NCBI GenBank assembly: GCA_049325275.1
Contig: JBMOLU010000074.1
Location: forward strand, 62,001-126,000
From: CAIQJJ01 sp049325275
GTDB lineage: Bacteria; Chloroflexota; Anaerolineae; Anaerolineales; UBA4823
DNA: 64,000 bases
Direction: 5' to 3'
Both the position numbers and the translations under genes were made by a program. Numbering within the stretch: the first letter of the stretch is position 1; every line of letters starts with the position of its first letter. This document shows, in pieces, positions 1 to 8,080 of this stretch. The notes beneath the pieces are model-generated. The model was not told the origin of the DNA. It searched no databases and saw nothing but the letters and a program-made list of their open reading frames with translations.

Positions 1-149
1 ATGACTTCGATCACAGTCTCTTCATCCGGGCCGGTACGCAGTTCGGTGTGCAGCGGCGGCAAGCGCTGCAGAAAATCCACGGTGACGACGCTGCCGCGCA
101 CCGAAACGACAGAACCCTGGTTGGTGGGATGCCCGTTCTTACCATCCAT
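1..149 (-). CDS. atpD: Alternate (N-type) F1F0 ATPase beta subunit, N-terminal fragment cut by the window edge
   Basis: Only the first 49 codons are in the window; the gene continues beyond position 1. The start at 149 follows an AAGGAG ribosome binding site. After a short polar leader the peptide reads GSVVSVRGSVVTVDF, then RLPPLHTELR, and ends in VIEV. This is the N-terminal beta-barrel of F-type ATPase beta subunits and, from memory, is closest to the alternate Na+-type (N-ATPase) family, whose members have RLPP where ordinary AtpD has a variable stretch. The beta subunit carries the catalytic ATP sites of the membrane-bound rotary enzyme. In N-ATPase operons atpD is the first gene, which fits a gene starting here and running outward. 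It follows the DUF72 gene by 66 bp. The call rests on 49 residues, so an ordinary AtpD is not fully excluded. Confidence 0.72.
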   Translation of the reverse strand, partial: MDGKNGHPTNQGSVVSVRGSVVTVDFLQRLPPLHTELRTGPDEETVIEV

Positions 150-183
150 TGACGCTCCTTGGGTTGTTTCGTTAAACATATTC

Positions 184-233
184 GGCTCTTCCGGTTTCGC
201 CGGGAAAGGGATTCTTCAGGCTAAACCCGGAAG
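184..233. repeat. Dispersed intergenic repeat, copy A
   Basis: About 50 bp overlapping the 3' end of the DUF72 gene. It begins GGCTCTTCCGGTTTCGCC and continues with GAAAGGGATTCTTCA. A closely similar stretch occurs at 22149-22197; I count about 32 of 38 identical positions over the first part. A small CCGG-TTTCG-CCGG hairpin lies inside, and CTTCCGG/CCGGAAG arms flank it. Confidence 0.55.
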
Positions 234-962
234 ACCCACATATTCCTTCGCCATCGCCTGCAAAGCCAGGGCATTCTCCACGGCGTAGCCGGCCTGATCG
301 TTGTCGAAGTAGCAGTAGACATCTTTTCCTGCGCTCATCCAGGTCGAGAAAACGTCCATCCACCGGCGCAGCGTATCGGCATCGTATTTCCCTTCGTAGG
401 CGCCTTCCGGGCCGTGTAAGCGCACATAAGCCCAGTCTGCGGTGGTGATCTGGGGCGAGAAGGAACGGTTCAAGTGATAGACACAAAACGCTGCGTTGTA
501 CTCTGCCAAAATGGCGAAGACCTCCGGCGTAAACCAGCTTGGGTTGCGAAACTCGAAGGTGTAGCGGTAGCCGGATGGCAGGAAACGCAAGAACGCATAC
601 AAGCGTTCGACATCCACTGCCAGGCCCGGCGGCAACTGAAACAGGATCGGCCCGAGCTTTTCGCCGAAGTGTTCGACGGCGGCAAGGAAGTCGAGCACCA
701 GGCTGTGGGTTTCCTTCAGCTTTTTGCGGTGGGTGATGGTGTTGTTGGCCTTGACGGCAAACAAGAAACCCTCCGGGGTGGCTTCGCGCCAGTTCGCCAT
801 GCGTTCGGCCTGCGGCATCTGGTAGAACGTGTTGTTGATCTCGACGGATGCCAGGCGGGCGGCAAAATAGGGCAGCCAGGCCCGGCGCGGTAACGCGCCG
901 GGATAAAAAGGCCCCCGCCAGTGGTTGTAGTACCATCCGGAAGTGCCGACGACAAACATCAT
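216..962 (-). CDS. DUF72 (YecE-like) domain protein
   Basis: The protein has 248 residues, the usual length for the DUF72 family, a TIM-barrel fold of unknown function. The N-terminus has the family hallmark VGTSGWYYNHWRGPFYP, followed by VEINNTFYQMP and, later, FEFRNPSWFTPE and VRLHGPEG. Structures of DUF72 proteins suggest an endonuclease-IV-like barrel, but no reaction is established. The start codon overlaps the stop of the upstream small coiled-coil gene by 4 bp, so the two are translationally coupled. It lies between that gene and the F-ATPase beta gene. A dispersed repeat overlaps its 3' end. Confidence 0.9.
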   Translation of the reverse strand: MMFVVGTSGWYYNHWRGPFYPGALPRRAWLPYFAARLASVEINNTFYQMPQAERMANWREATPEGFLFAVKANNTITHRKKLKETHSLVLDFLAAVEHFGEKLGPILFQLPPGLAVDVERLYAFLRFLPSGYRYTFEFRNPSWFTPEVFAILAEYNAAFCVYHLNRSFSPQITTADWAYVRLHGPEGAYEGKYDADTLRRWMDVFSTWMSAGKDVYCYFDNDQAGYAVENALALQAMAKEYVGLPGLA

Positions 963-1255
963 TCGAACCGGCTGACGGCACGTGTGACGGCCGTTTGCAG
1001 CTCAGCGAGCGATCGGTTCAGCGCATCCAAGCGTTGTTCCCAACGTTCGTCGTCCACCGTGTGGATGTTTTCCAGGTGGGCTTCGGCCTCGATCTGCTTC
1101 TGGTACAGGTCGGCAAGCCACTTGCTGTAGTCGAGCTTCGTTTCGGGCCTGGCCCTTTCGGTTTTCGCCCGCATCAACTCGATTTGCGCTTTGAGCGCTT
1201 GCAGCAGTTCGGTTTGCGTTTTTAGCGTATCGGGGTGCAGAGCGCTTACGTTCAC
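959..1255 (-). CDS. Small predicted coiled-coil protein, unknown function
   Basis: The protein has 98 residues, is rich in Glu, Lys, Leu and Gln, and has heptad-like spacing through most of its length (for example TQTELLQALKAQIELMRAK and RLDALNRSLAELQTA). No signal peptide, membrane segment or catalytic motif is visible. The gene starts 12 bp after apgM ends and overlaps the following DUF72 gene by 4 bp, so it sits firmly inside the leftward operon. I do not recognise a family; the conserved packing suggests a real gene that may scaffold or partner its neighbours. Confidence 0.75.
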   Translation of the reverse strand: MNVSALHPDTLKTQTELLQALKAQIELMRAKTERARPETKLDYSKWLADLYQKQIEAEAHLENIHTVDDERWEQRLDALNRSLAELQTAVTRAVSRFE

Positions 1256-1267
1256 CGAAGGATCTCC

Positions 1268-2494
1268 TCAGGCGCCGAATTTGTCCAAACGCAGGGCATT
1301 GGCCAGGGCCAGCGGCATCAAATCGGTTGCCGGAATGCGAGGCCCCAGGCCCCCTGCCAGGCAGGAGCGTTCACCGAAACGGGTCACGCTGTCTGTACGG
1401 CAATAACGGGACCACAAGAGTACAGGGACCGGGTGCCAGCTGTGGTATTTGAGCACGGCTGGCGTGCTGTGATCGCCGGTTACCACGATCACATCTGGCT
1501 CAAGCGCAAGCAGGCGCGGAATCTGGGCATCGACCTGCTCGATTGCCTGCACCTTGGCGTCGAAGTCGCCATCCTCGCCGGCCCGATCGGCGTCCTTATC
1601 GTGTAAGAAGAAGAAGTCGTAGTCTTCCCAATGAGATTCCAGCACACCCAAAACGCCTGCGAGCGTTGCCTGGCTTTCGAACGCTTCCATGCCGATCAAC
1701 CGGGCCACGCCGCGATACATGGGGTAGCCGGCAATGGCAGCCGCATGCAGGCCAAAGCGTTGGGAGAACGACGGCCAGTCGGGAAGCTGCGCAAAACCGC
1801 GCAGCAGGATCATATTGGCCGGTTGGCGGCCGGCCAGCGCCTGGCGGGCCTGGTCGACAAACGTAGCCAGCAGATCGGCCGTACGCTGTGCTTTGCCGGA
1901 GGCAGGCTTGACCGGCAGGGGCTTTTTGCCCACTTCCTGCGGATCGGTGTCGGCCAGTTCTGCACTGAGACCGTCGCCGCGCAGCACCAGGAGAAAACGA
2001 TGCGCCTTGACCGTCTCGACGAAAACCGTCACACCCGGCAAACGGATCTGCCGCAGCAGGGCACACAGGGCTTCGTTTTTTTCCGTAGGGATGCGGCCCG
2101 CGCGGCGATCGGCCACGCGGCCGGCATCATCCAGCGTGCAAAAGTTGCCGCGTGCGGCCACGTCGCCCGGCCGCAAATCGAAGTCGATGCCCAATGCCGT
2201 CAGGATGCCACGCCCAACCTGGTATTCGAAGGGGCCATAGCCGAACAAGGCCAGGTGCGAAGGCCCGCTGCCCGGCGTGATGCCGGGCGCAATCGGCTGG
2301 TGCAGGCCACAGATTCCCTCGGCGGCCAGCCGGTCCAGGTTGGGCGTGTGGGCGGCTTCCAACTCGGTTGCGCCGCCCGGATCGCGTGGCAGCCCGCCGA
2401 GACCGTCCATCACCAAAAAGACGATGCGGGTCCCAGCCGGTTTGTGCAGGCTACCAACGGGGTCGAAGTCCATGATGTTTGCCGGGAAGGTCAA
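1268..2494 (-). CDS. apgM: 2,3-bisphosphoglycerate-independent phosphoglycerate mutase, archaeal type
   Basis: The protein has 408 residues, typical of the ApgM branch of the alkaline phosphatase superfamily, which interconverts 3- and 2-phosphoglycerate in glycolysis. Metal-site and family motifs are visible: FLVMDGLGGLP near the N-terminus, AAHTPNLDRLAAEG, the GSGPSHLALFGYGP segment with the nucleophile serine, a HDKDADRAGEDGD motif and TGDHSTP near the C-terminus. It overlaps the preceding dodecin gene by 4 bp. Its position downstream of a sugar importer fits central carbon metabolism. Confidence 0.93.
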   Translation of the reverse strand: MTFPANIMDFDPVGSLHKPAGTRIVFLVMDGLGGLPRDPGGATELEAAHTPNLDRLAAEGICGLHQPIAPGITPGSGPSHLALFGYGPFEYQVGRGILTALGIDFDLRPGDVAARGNFCTLDDAGRVADRRAGRIPTEKNEALCALLRQIRLPGVTVFVETVKAHRFLLVLRGDGLSAELADTDPQEVGKKPLPVKPASGKAQRTADLLATFVDQARQALAGRQPANMILLRGFAQLPDWPSFSQRFGLHAAAIAGYPMYRGVARLIGMEAFESQATLAGVLGVLESHWEDYDFFFLHDKDADRAGEDGDFDAKVQAIEQVDAQIPRLLALEPDVIVVTGDHSTPAVLKYHSWHPVPVLLWSRYCRTDSVTRFGERSCLAGGLGPRIPATDLMPLALANALRLDKFGA

Positions 2495-2697
2495 TCCCCG
2501 TCGACGAGAAACGAGATTTTGACGTTGACGCGATAGTCGACGATCTTGTCGTTCTCGACGACGGCCTGGAAGTCTTTGACATAGACCGATTGGATATTGT
2601 GAATGGTCTTGCTGGTCTGCGTGACCGCATCCTGGGCGGCGGCTTCCCAGCTTTCGTTCGACTGGGCCAGCAACTCGATTACTTTGACGACTGACAT
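2491..2697 (-). CDS. Dodecin (flavin-binding dodecamer subunit)
   Basis: The protein has 68 residues, the standard dodecin length. The sequence reads SVVKVIELLAQSNESWEAAA, then ITHNIQ-type residues (KTIHNIQSVYVKDFQAVVE) and a VNVKISFLVD end, as in the family. Dodecins assemble into hollow dodecamers that store riboflavin, FMN or CoA and buffer free flavin. The residue in the flavin-stacking region is in the NIQS segment rather than the archaeal Trp site. The gene is 13 bp downstream of the M50 protease gene and overlaps apgM by 4 bp, placing it in one transcript. Confidence 0.92.
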   Translation of the reverse strand: MSVVKVIELLAQSNESWEAAAQDAVTQTSKTIHNIQSVYVKDFQAVVENDKIVDYRVNVKISFLVDGD

Positions 2698-2710
2698 TGT
2701 TTTTCTCCTT

Positions 2711-3892
2711 TCAGGTTACTTGCACGTCCGACTGCAACTGCAACCATCTGACGATATCGCGCTGGCGCAGCAGCCCGACCAGCGCGCCGTCCTTGCGGAC
2801 GACCGGCAGCTGGCGCACGTCGCGCGCTTGAAGCTTGTTCAGCGCTTCTGCGGCATCTTCTTCCGGCACAACCGAGACCAGTTCGTCCAGCGGTGTCATG
2901 ATCTCGCGCACCAGGGTCACACGCCAGGCGTCACGCGGCACGGCGCGGATATCTTCCAGAGTTACCAGGCCCACCAGGCGGCCATCATCCACCACCGGGA
3001 AGGCGTGGTCGTCCGTGCCCATGACACCATCGTAAACGACCTGTTCGACCGTCAACGTCGAAGAGACGACCGGCGGATTGGGGCGCATGATGCGCCCGGC
3101 AGGCACGTCTTCGAGGATGTCCTGGATGACCACCTGGCGATAGCTCGAAACCGCGCTGCTGTTCAGGAACCAGCCGATGAAAGCCAGCCACAAGCCGCCG
3201 ATCACGCCGGTCCCGAAGATGGGAATGCGCATCCCAAAGGCCATGGCGATGCCGGCGATGATCAACCCCCAGGCAATCGCCTGGCCGATCCAGGAGGCCC
3301 ACTGTGTGGCGCGCCGCAGGTTGTTGCTGACCGCCCAGAAGATCGAACGTAAAATGCGGCCGCCGTCCAGCGGGAAGGCCGGCAGCAGGTTGAAGATGCC
3401 GAGGAAAACGTTGATGGAACCTAACCACATCAACAGCGTCGTCAGCGGGCTGAGCAACCCAAGGGCGCTCATGGGGTCCGCGCTCAGCACACTGAACGAC
3501 GTCGTCAAGCTTCCGGCAAGCATCAAGGCAATACCAAGGGCGATGCTGGTTACCGGGCCGACGAGGGCCATCAAGAATTCGGTGCCCGGCGAAGGCGGCT
3601 CTCGTTCGATATTGGATACACCGCCAAACAAGAACAAAACGATGCGGCGCACCGGTAGGCCGCGCGCCTTGGCGACCAATGAATGCGCCAGTTCGTGCAG
3701 CAGCACGGAAAGGAAGAACAGGACTGAAGCCAGAACGGCCATCCCCCAAATCAAACCGGTTCCCCACTCGGGGTGCATACTGGCAAAGACGGCCGAGAGG
3801 TTCCAGGTAATGAGCAAAAAGATGAACAGCCAGCTCCAATCCAGTTCGATGCTAATCCCAAAAACACGGGCGATACGAAATCCATTTTTCAT
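2711..3892 (-). CDS. Site-2 protease family (M50) membrane metalloprotease with two CBS domains
   Basis: The protein has 393 residues. The start at 3892 is chosen because an AAAGGAGA ribosome binding site precedes it; the open frame extends further upstream only as a shadow of the permease gene. N-terminal hydrophobic helices surround the zinc motif HELAH (residues 66-70), and the second metal motif FPLDGG follows in NLLPAFPLDGGR. The C-terminal half has two CBS units, the first around RIMRPNPPVV and the second around REIMTPLDELVSV, each ending in a GLVTLEDI/GLLRQRDI-type strand. Such proteins cut membrane-spanning substrates, with CBS domains sensing adenylates. It starts 14 bp after the sugar permease gene; its substrate cannot be told. 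Confidence 0.9.
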   Translation of the reverse strand: MKNGFRIARVFGISIELDWSWLFIFLLITWNLSAVFASMHPEWGTGLIWGMAVLASVLFFLSVLLHELAHSLVAKARGLPVRRIVLFLFGGVSNIEREPPSPGTEFLMALVGPVTSIALGIALMLAGSLTTSFSVLSADPMSALGLLSPLTTLLMWLGSINVFLGIFNLLPAFPLDGGRILRSIFWAVSNNLRRATQWASWIGQAIAWGLIIAGIAMAFGMRIPIFGTGVIGGLWLAFIGWFLNSSAVSSYRQVVIQDILEDVPAGRIMRPNPPVVSSTLTVEQVVYDGVMGTDDHAFPVVDDGRLVGLVTLEDIRAVPRDAWRVTLVREIMTPLDELVSVVPEEDAAEALNKLQARDVRQLPVVRKDGALVGLLRQRDIVRWLQLQSDVQVT

Positions 3893-3906
3893 AGTATTCT
3901 CCTTTT

Positions 3907-4758
3907 TTATCCCTTCACAGAACCGGCCAAAATACCCTTGACAAAATAACGTTGCAGAGCAAAAAATACCAGCAAGGGCAAGGCCATCGAAATGAATGCA
4001 GCGGCCGTCAGCACCTGCCAGTTGCCCCCCAACGAGTTGACCAGGTTGCTGATCGTCACCGTCATCGGGGCAACGGCAGGGCTGCCGCCAAGGTAAATCA
4101 ACGCCACCAGCAGGTCGTTCCAGACCCATAAAAATTGAAAAATGACCAGCGAAGCCAGGGCCGGTACGGCCAACGGCAAAACGATGAAAAAGAAAATGTC
4201 AAAGGAAGAGGCCCCGTCGAGATAGGCCGATTCGAACAGGTCTTTCGGCAGGCCGCCGATGGTGTTGCGCAGCAGGTAGATGGCAAAGGGCAGGCCATAA
4301 GCTGCGTGGGCCAGCCAGATGCCGGGGAACGTCCCCGTCAGGCCGACGGTATTGTAGATGCGCAGGATGGGGATGAACGTCAGTTGCAAAGGTACGACCA
4401 GCAGGGCCACCACCATCACGAACAGGATATTCCGTCCGGGAAAATCGAGCCAGGCAAAAGCATAGGCGGCAAAGGCCGCCGCCATGATCGGCAGGACCGT
4501 GGCCGGGATGGTGATGAACAGGCTGTTGACGAAGCTGCGCGCCATGTTGTTATCGGACAGCGCTTCCTGGTAGAGATTGGTCGTCAGCTCCGTCGGCGGT
4601 ACGAAGACCATCCACCAGCCGGTGGAAGCAATGGCTTCCGCCGGGCGGAAGGAACTGATCAGCAGGCCCAGCGAGGGGATGAACCAGGCAACCGCAATGC
4701 CCATCAGCACCAGGTGCAGTGGAATGCGGCGCAGCGTTCGGGTTGCGTTTTCATTCAT
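3907..4758 (-). CDS. Sugar ABC transporter inner-membrane permease, MalG/AglG type
   Basis: The protein has 283 residues. The start at 4758 overlaps the stop of the upstream permease gene as ATGA. It has six predicted membrane helices and the EAA loop contacting the ATPase (SAYLDGASSFDIFFFIVLPLAVPAL segment, with the G and LP positions intact). The N-terminal SFRPAEAIASTGWW and the C-terminal FVKGILAGSVKG are typical of the CUT1 carbohydrate uptake family, and I recall them best from AglG-like alpha-glucoside permeases. It would form the translocation channel with the adjacent MalF-type protein. No ATP-binding subunit is encoded beside it, so a shared MsmK/UgpC-type ATPase elsewhere is likely. 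Confidence 0.9.
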   Translation of the reverse strand: MNENATRTLRRIPLHLVLMGIAVAWFIPSLGLLISSFRPAEAIASTGWWMVFVPPTELTTNLYQEALSDNNMARSFVNSLFITIPATVLPIMAAAFAAYAFAWLDFPGRNILFVMVVALLVVPLQLTFIPILRIYNTVGLTGTFPGIWLAHAAYGLPFAIYLLRNTIGGLPKDLFESAYLDGASSFDIFFFIVLPLAVPALASLVIFQFLWVWNDLLVALIYLGGSPAVAPMTVTISNLVNSLGGNWQVLTAAAFISMALPLLVFFALQRYFVKGILAGSVKG

Positions 4759-5729
4759 CGAAGTTGCTCCTGCTGGCGGAAACGCCGGATATTGAAGGCC
4801 ATCACCGGCAGGGTGGCCAGGAGCAAAAGCATGGCGATAGCGCCGGCACGCCCGAAATGGTGGTAGTTGAACATCTCTTTGTACATGCGGTTGGCAACCA
4901 CCTCGGTATTCAGGTTGCCGTTGGTGGTGATATAGACGATATCGAAAATCTTGAGCACGTTGATGATCATTGTCGTTGCGACCACAACCAGCGTCGAGCG
5001 TATCAGCGGCAAGACGATACCCCAAAAGGTTTGCCACTCGTTGGCGCCGTCGACGCGTGCGGCTTCGAGCAGTTCTTCCGGGATGCTCTTCAGCGCCGCA
5101 GAGAGCACCACCATGCAGAACCCCGTCCACATCCAGATGCCAATGACGATCAAGGCGGCGTTATTGAAGGCCGGGTTGAACAGCCAGGCCTTCGGCTCGA
5201 AACCCGGCAGCAGCGTTGCCAGAAAGGCGTTGACGGTGCCCGTCTGCCCCTCTCCTGCGGGCTGGAATTCATACATCAACTTCCAGATCACGCCGGCGGC
5301 GACGTAGGAAATCGCCATCGGGAGGAAAACGATTCCTTTAATGATGCGTTCGTACCGCACACGGTCGGCCAAAACGGCAATCAGCAGCCCGAGCGAAACC
5401 GTTCCCAGGGGAAAGAAGATCAACCACAACAGATTATTTTTGAACGCCGAGCGCATGGCCGGGTTGGTGAAGGCAAAGACGTAATTATCGAGGCCAACGT
5501 ATTCCGTTGAGTCGGCGTCCATCAGGCTGACACGCGCCGTGTTGAAAGCGGGGTAAACGAGGTAAAAAGCCAGCAGGACAAGCGCAGGAGCCAACCACAA
5601 CCAGGGACGGATTTTCGAGGCCGGGCCGTAAGGAATGCGCTTCACGAACCACTCCACCGCCGCCACGTATGCGACCGTGGCAGCCGGTACGCCGGCAACG
5701 ACGATAATGGCAATGACAAGACGACTCAT
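4755..5729 (-). CDS. Sugar ABC transporter inner-membrane permease, MalF/AglF type
   Basis: The protein has 324 residues. An N-terminal hydrophobic stretch and the WLAPALVLLAFYLVYPAFNT segment are followed by further helices and the EAA motif EAARVDGANEWQTFWGIVLP. The segment ending in YITTNGNLNTEVVANRMY is typical of AglF-like alpha-glucoside permeases. It overlaps the next permease by 4 bp and lies 91 bp downstream of the solute-binding protein gene. That gap holds an 11-bp perfect inverted repeat which may lower permease expression relative to the binding protein, as known for malE-malF. Confidence 0.9.
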   Translation of the reverse strand: MSRLVIAIIVVAGVPAATVAYVAAVEWFVKRIPYGPASKIRPWLWLAPALVLLAFYLVYPAFNTARVSLMDADSTEYVGLDNYVFAFTNPAMRSAFKNNLLWLIFFPLGTVSLGLLIAVLADRVRYERIIKGIVFLPMAISYVAAGVIWKLMYEFQPAGEGQTGTVNAFLATLLPGFEPKAWLFNPAFNNAALIVIGIWMWTGFCMVVLSAALKSIPEELLEAARVDGANEWQTFWGIVLPLIRSTLVVVATTMIINVLKIFDIVYITTNGNLNTEVVANRMYKEMFNYHHFGRAGAIAMLLLLATLPVMAFNIRRFRQQEQLR

Positions 5730-5745
5730 CCGTTCATCCTTTGCA

Positions 5746-5790
5746 CCCGTACCGTGAAGCCAAAGAAAGCCCTGAGTTCCACGGTACGGG
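5746..5790 (-). promoter_or_regulatory. Intercistronic hairpin between binding-protein and permease genes
   Basis: The arms CCCGTACCGTG (5746-5756) and CACGGTACGGG (5780-5790) are perfectly complementary over 11 bp with a 23-nt loop. The element lies between the solute-binding-protein stop and the first permease start. No T-run follows, so it looks more like an mRNA-stabilising or attenuating stem than a full terminator. Confidence 0.6.
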
Positions 5791-5820
5791 ATTGCTCTGC
5801 CGAACCAGGCAGTATTGCGC

Positions 5821-7197
5821 CTATTCTTCGCCGTACGCTTCCGCGGCGGTTGCTTCGATCGACTCCAGTGTATCGCCCAACGTATCGGGATTGCTGACGA
5901 AAGTCATAATCCCCGACAGGAAAGCGTTGTTGACGGCCTCCGGCATCAGGTCGGAGGCGTCGAAGCGCACGGCCGTGGCCTGCGTGAGCATTTCGGCGAT
6001 TTGCTGCGTCAACTCGTCGGGGTAAACGGCCGGCTCGACCGTCTTGTTGGCCGACAAGAAACCGCCGCGCTCCGCCCAGATGGCCTGGGCATCCGCCGTC
6101 ACCAGGTACTGCATCAACGCCCGTGCCTGAGGTGTGTCATTGAACATGCCAAACAGGTCTCCGGCCACCAGCAACGGTTGGCCCTGCGCGGCGTCGATGG
6201 GCGGGAAGGGGAAGAAATCGTAATCCTCGCCGGCCACCAGGTCGGGAAACTGCTCGGAAACGAAGCTGGTGATGAAGCTTGCCTGGCGGTGCAGGTAGCA
6301 GCGCGGCGGATCGTCGAACAAGGGGAAGGGCGCTTCACCGAAGTTGGTCGAAAGTACATACGCCGAACCGCCGTAAACCATGGCCGGGTCATTGACGATA
6401 GTTCCCCAGGTTTCCCAGGCATTGCGGACGGCCTCGTCGGTCCAGGAGATTTCGTGCTGCCACCATTGGTCGTACACGTCAGGCCCGGCCGTACGCAGCA
6501 TGATGTCCTCGATCCAGTCGGTGCCGGGCCAGCCGGAGGCTGCACCCGACTCAAGGCCGATGCACCAGGGTTGGCTGCCGTCGGCGATGATCTGCGCTTC
6601 CAGGGCGTTCAGTTCTTCCCAGGTGGCAGGTACCTGGTACCCGGCGGCTTCGAACGCCTTGGGGTCGTACCAGACGAGGCTCTTCACCGCTGCCTTGATG
6701 AAAATACCGTACAGGTTGCCATCGACCGTTGCCAGGTCCAGAAAACCGGCATCGTACGCTGACTGCATCTGCTGCATGTCCAGCACGTCGTTCAATGGGA
6801 GCAGGCGGCCGGCGCGGGCCAGTTCCATGAGTTGTCCCGGTCCGGGCAGACCGGCCAGGTCGGGCGGGTTGCCACCTTCGATGCGCGTTGTCAGCACAGC
6901 GTTCAGGTCGCGCGTGCCTTCATACTCGACGCGAATGCCGGTCTGCTCCTCGAAGGGTGCGATCATCGCCCGGAAGCTCTCCAGTTCATCCCCGCCCCAC
7001 ACGGCCAGCACGCTCACCGTCCCGCCGATTTGTTCCCCGTTTTGATCGTCAGGCTGGCCGGTTGGTGTTTGCACATGAGGCGGCATATCGGTCACACCGA
7101 TTGTTGGGGTTACGGTTGGATTCCCACCACAGGCGGCCAGGACCATCGTGAGCACGATCCCCGCCACCACCATTCTACTGAACGTACGCTGAAACAT
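5821..7197 (-). CDS. Extracellular sugar-binding lipoprotein of an ABC importer, AglE-like
   Basis: The protein has 458 residues. The start at 7197 is preceded by GAAAGGAG at good spacing; upstream in-frame ATGs lack this. The N-terminus is a lipoprotein signal ending in the lipobox VLAACGG, so it is membrane-tethered outside the cytoplasm. A Thr/Pro-rich linker follows, then the CUT1 binding-protein fold (VSVLAVWGGDELESFRAMIA). The segment CIGLESGAASGWPGTDWIED is characteristic of alpha-glucoside binding proteins of the AglE group. It would deliver an oligosaccharide to the two permeases encoded downstream. The actual sugar cannot be read from sequence alone. Confidence 0.9.
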   Translation of the reverse strand: MFQRTFSRMVVAGIVLTMVLAACGGNPTVTPTIGVTDMPPHVQTPTGQPDDQNGEQIGGTVSVLAVWGGDELESFRAMIAPFEEQTGIRVEYEGTRDLNAVLTTRIEGGNPPDLAGLPGPGQLMELARAGRLLPLNDVLDMQQMQSAYDAGFLDLATVDGNLYGIFIKAAVKSLVWYDPKAFEAAGYQVPATWEELNALEAQIIADGSQPWCIGLESGAASGWPGTDWIEDIMLRTAGPDVYDQWWQHEISWTDEAVRNAWETWGTIVNDPAMVYGGSAYVLSTNFGEAPFPLFDDPPRCYLHRQASFITSFVSEQFPDLVAGEDYDFFPFPPIDAAQGQPLLVAGDLFGMFNDTPQARALMQYLVTADAQAIWAERGGFLSANKTVEPAVYPDELTQQIAEMLTQATAVRFDASDLMPEAVNNAFLSGIMTFVSNPDTLGDTLESIEATAAEAYGEE

Positions 7198-7227
7198 TTT
7201 TTCTCCTTTCAAGAACGCCTTCAACAT

Positions 7228-7265
7228 GCCGGCCTCCCGCCATGGCCAGAAAACGGGAGGCCGGC
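7228..7265 (-). terminator. GC-rich hairpin upstream of the sugar importer
   Basis: The perfect 12-bp arms GCCGGCCTCCCG (7228-7239) and CGGGAGGCCGGC (7254-7265) enclose a 14-nt loop. The hairpin lies between the PRC-barrel stop and the binding-protein ribosome site. No T-tract follows on the minus strand, so it could be an intrinsic-like terminator for the PRC-barrel gene or a leader attenuator for the importer. Confidence 0.6.
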
Positions 7266-7278
7266 TTCGCAACAGCCC

Positions 7279-7827
7279 CTAAGCGGGACTGTTTTCAAAC
7301 CGGTTGCGATCGAGGACCATTTCGGGTTCGATCATCTCCGATTTGATGACCAACACATCGGGACCAAGGGAATGCGTATTTTCAATGGCAATCCATTTGG
7401 ACTGCGCAATGCGCCCCGTGACGCTAACTTTCCCCAGGTTGTAACCCCGAATGCGCCCCTGGCTGTCCAGGGTAATATCGTCCAAATTCCCCACACGAAC
7501 ACCACCCTCGGCAACGACGATATAGCCCCGAATGTCGTTGAGGCCGCTCAGCCACTCATAACGGCCGTACAAGTCGTGTTCGTTAACGATGGCTGTAAAC
7601 GGTTTTACCAGCACGGCGTCTGGTCCCCAAACTTCCACTTGCTCTGCGGAGATCGCCTCGACAGCCCGGTTGAAAAAGTTGCCCCTGGACGTAATCACCG
7701 CCGCCGCCTGAAGCGCCTTAAAATTAACCCGCACATCTTCGACTTCAGCAATCAATTTGCCGTTCGCAATATTGATGATCGGTTTTCCGATGAGCTTTTG
7801 AATGGTAACGGGTATATAGGTGGACAT
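7279..7827 (-). CDS. PRC-barrel domain protein
   Basis: The protein has 182 residues. The start at 7827 is preceded by AGAGGAAA. Two PRC-barrel-like halves can be seen: an N-terminal one with LIGKPIINIANGKLIAEVED and a second with VAEGGVRVGNLDDITLDSQG followed by GRIRGYNLGKVSV. PRC-barrels are small beta-barrels first seen in the photosynthetic reaction centre H subunit and the RimM ribosome-maturation factor; free-standing versions are common in stress-related loci. There is no signal peptide or membrane helix. A strong hairpin separates it from the sugar importer, so it is probably its own unit, transcribed from the 7828-8080 gap. Its function is unknown. Confidence 0.82.
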   Translation of the reverse strand: MSTYIPVTIQKLIGKPIINIANGKLIAEVEDVRVNFKALQAAAVITSRGNFFNRAVEAISAEQVEVWGPDAVLVKPFTAIVNEHDLYGRYEWLSGLNDIRGYIVVAEGGVRVGNLDDITLDSQGRIRGYNLGKVSVTGRIAQSKWIAIENTHSLGPDVLVIKSEMIEPEMVLDRNRFENSPA

Positions 7828-8080
7828 GGATTTCCTCTTTGCCAAGATATGGCTTTGCCTGGTGTGCATCTGGTCGGTGGACAACTGCACGGCTTTAAGG
7901 TTACGTTTCGAAAGCTTTTGACCTAGGAACGTTCTTGCGGTGAACGGCGCTGGAATCCCCTTAATCGTCCCACAGGCAGTTTTGCCGAACGGCGGGAATC
8001 GGTGGCATTCCTTTTGCGTACGGTTGGAAAAGTTAGCCTTTCGTTGGATAGCCCACGCTTGTAAAACAACACCCGGCGCA

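Noticed and set aside
1..288. Plus-strand open frame of 95 residues at the left edge
   Set aside because: It is antisense to the ATPase beta start and the DUF72 3' end; composition is not protein-like and there is no ribosome site.
172..981. 269-residue minus-strand frame over the DUF72 gene
   Set aside because: It is an Arg/Pro-rich out-of-frame shadow; the overlapping frame at 216-962 has clear DUF72 motifs.
3893..4129. N-terminal extension of the M50 protease
   Set aside because: It overlaps the permease gene, is not hydrophobic or conserved, and a strong ribosome site supports the start at 3892.
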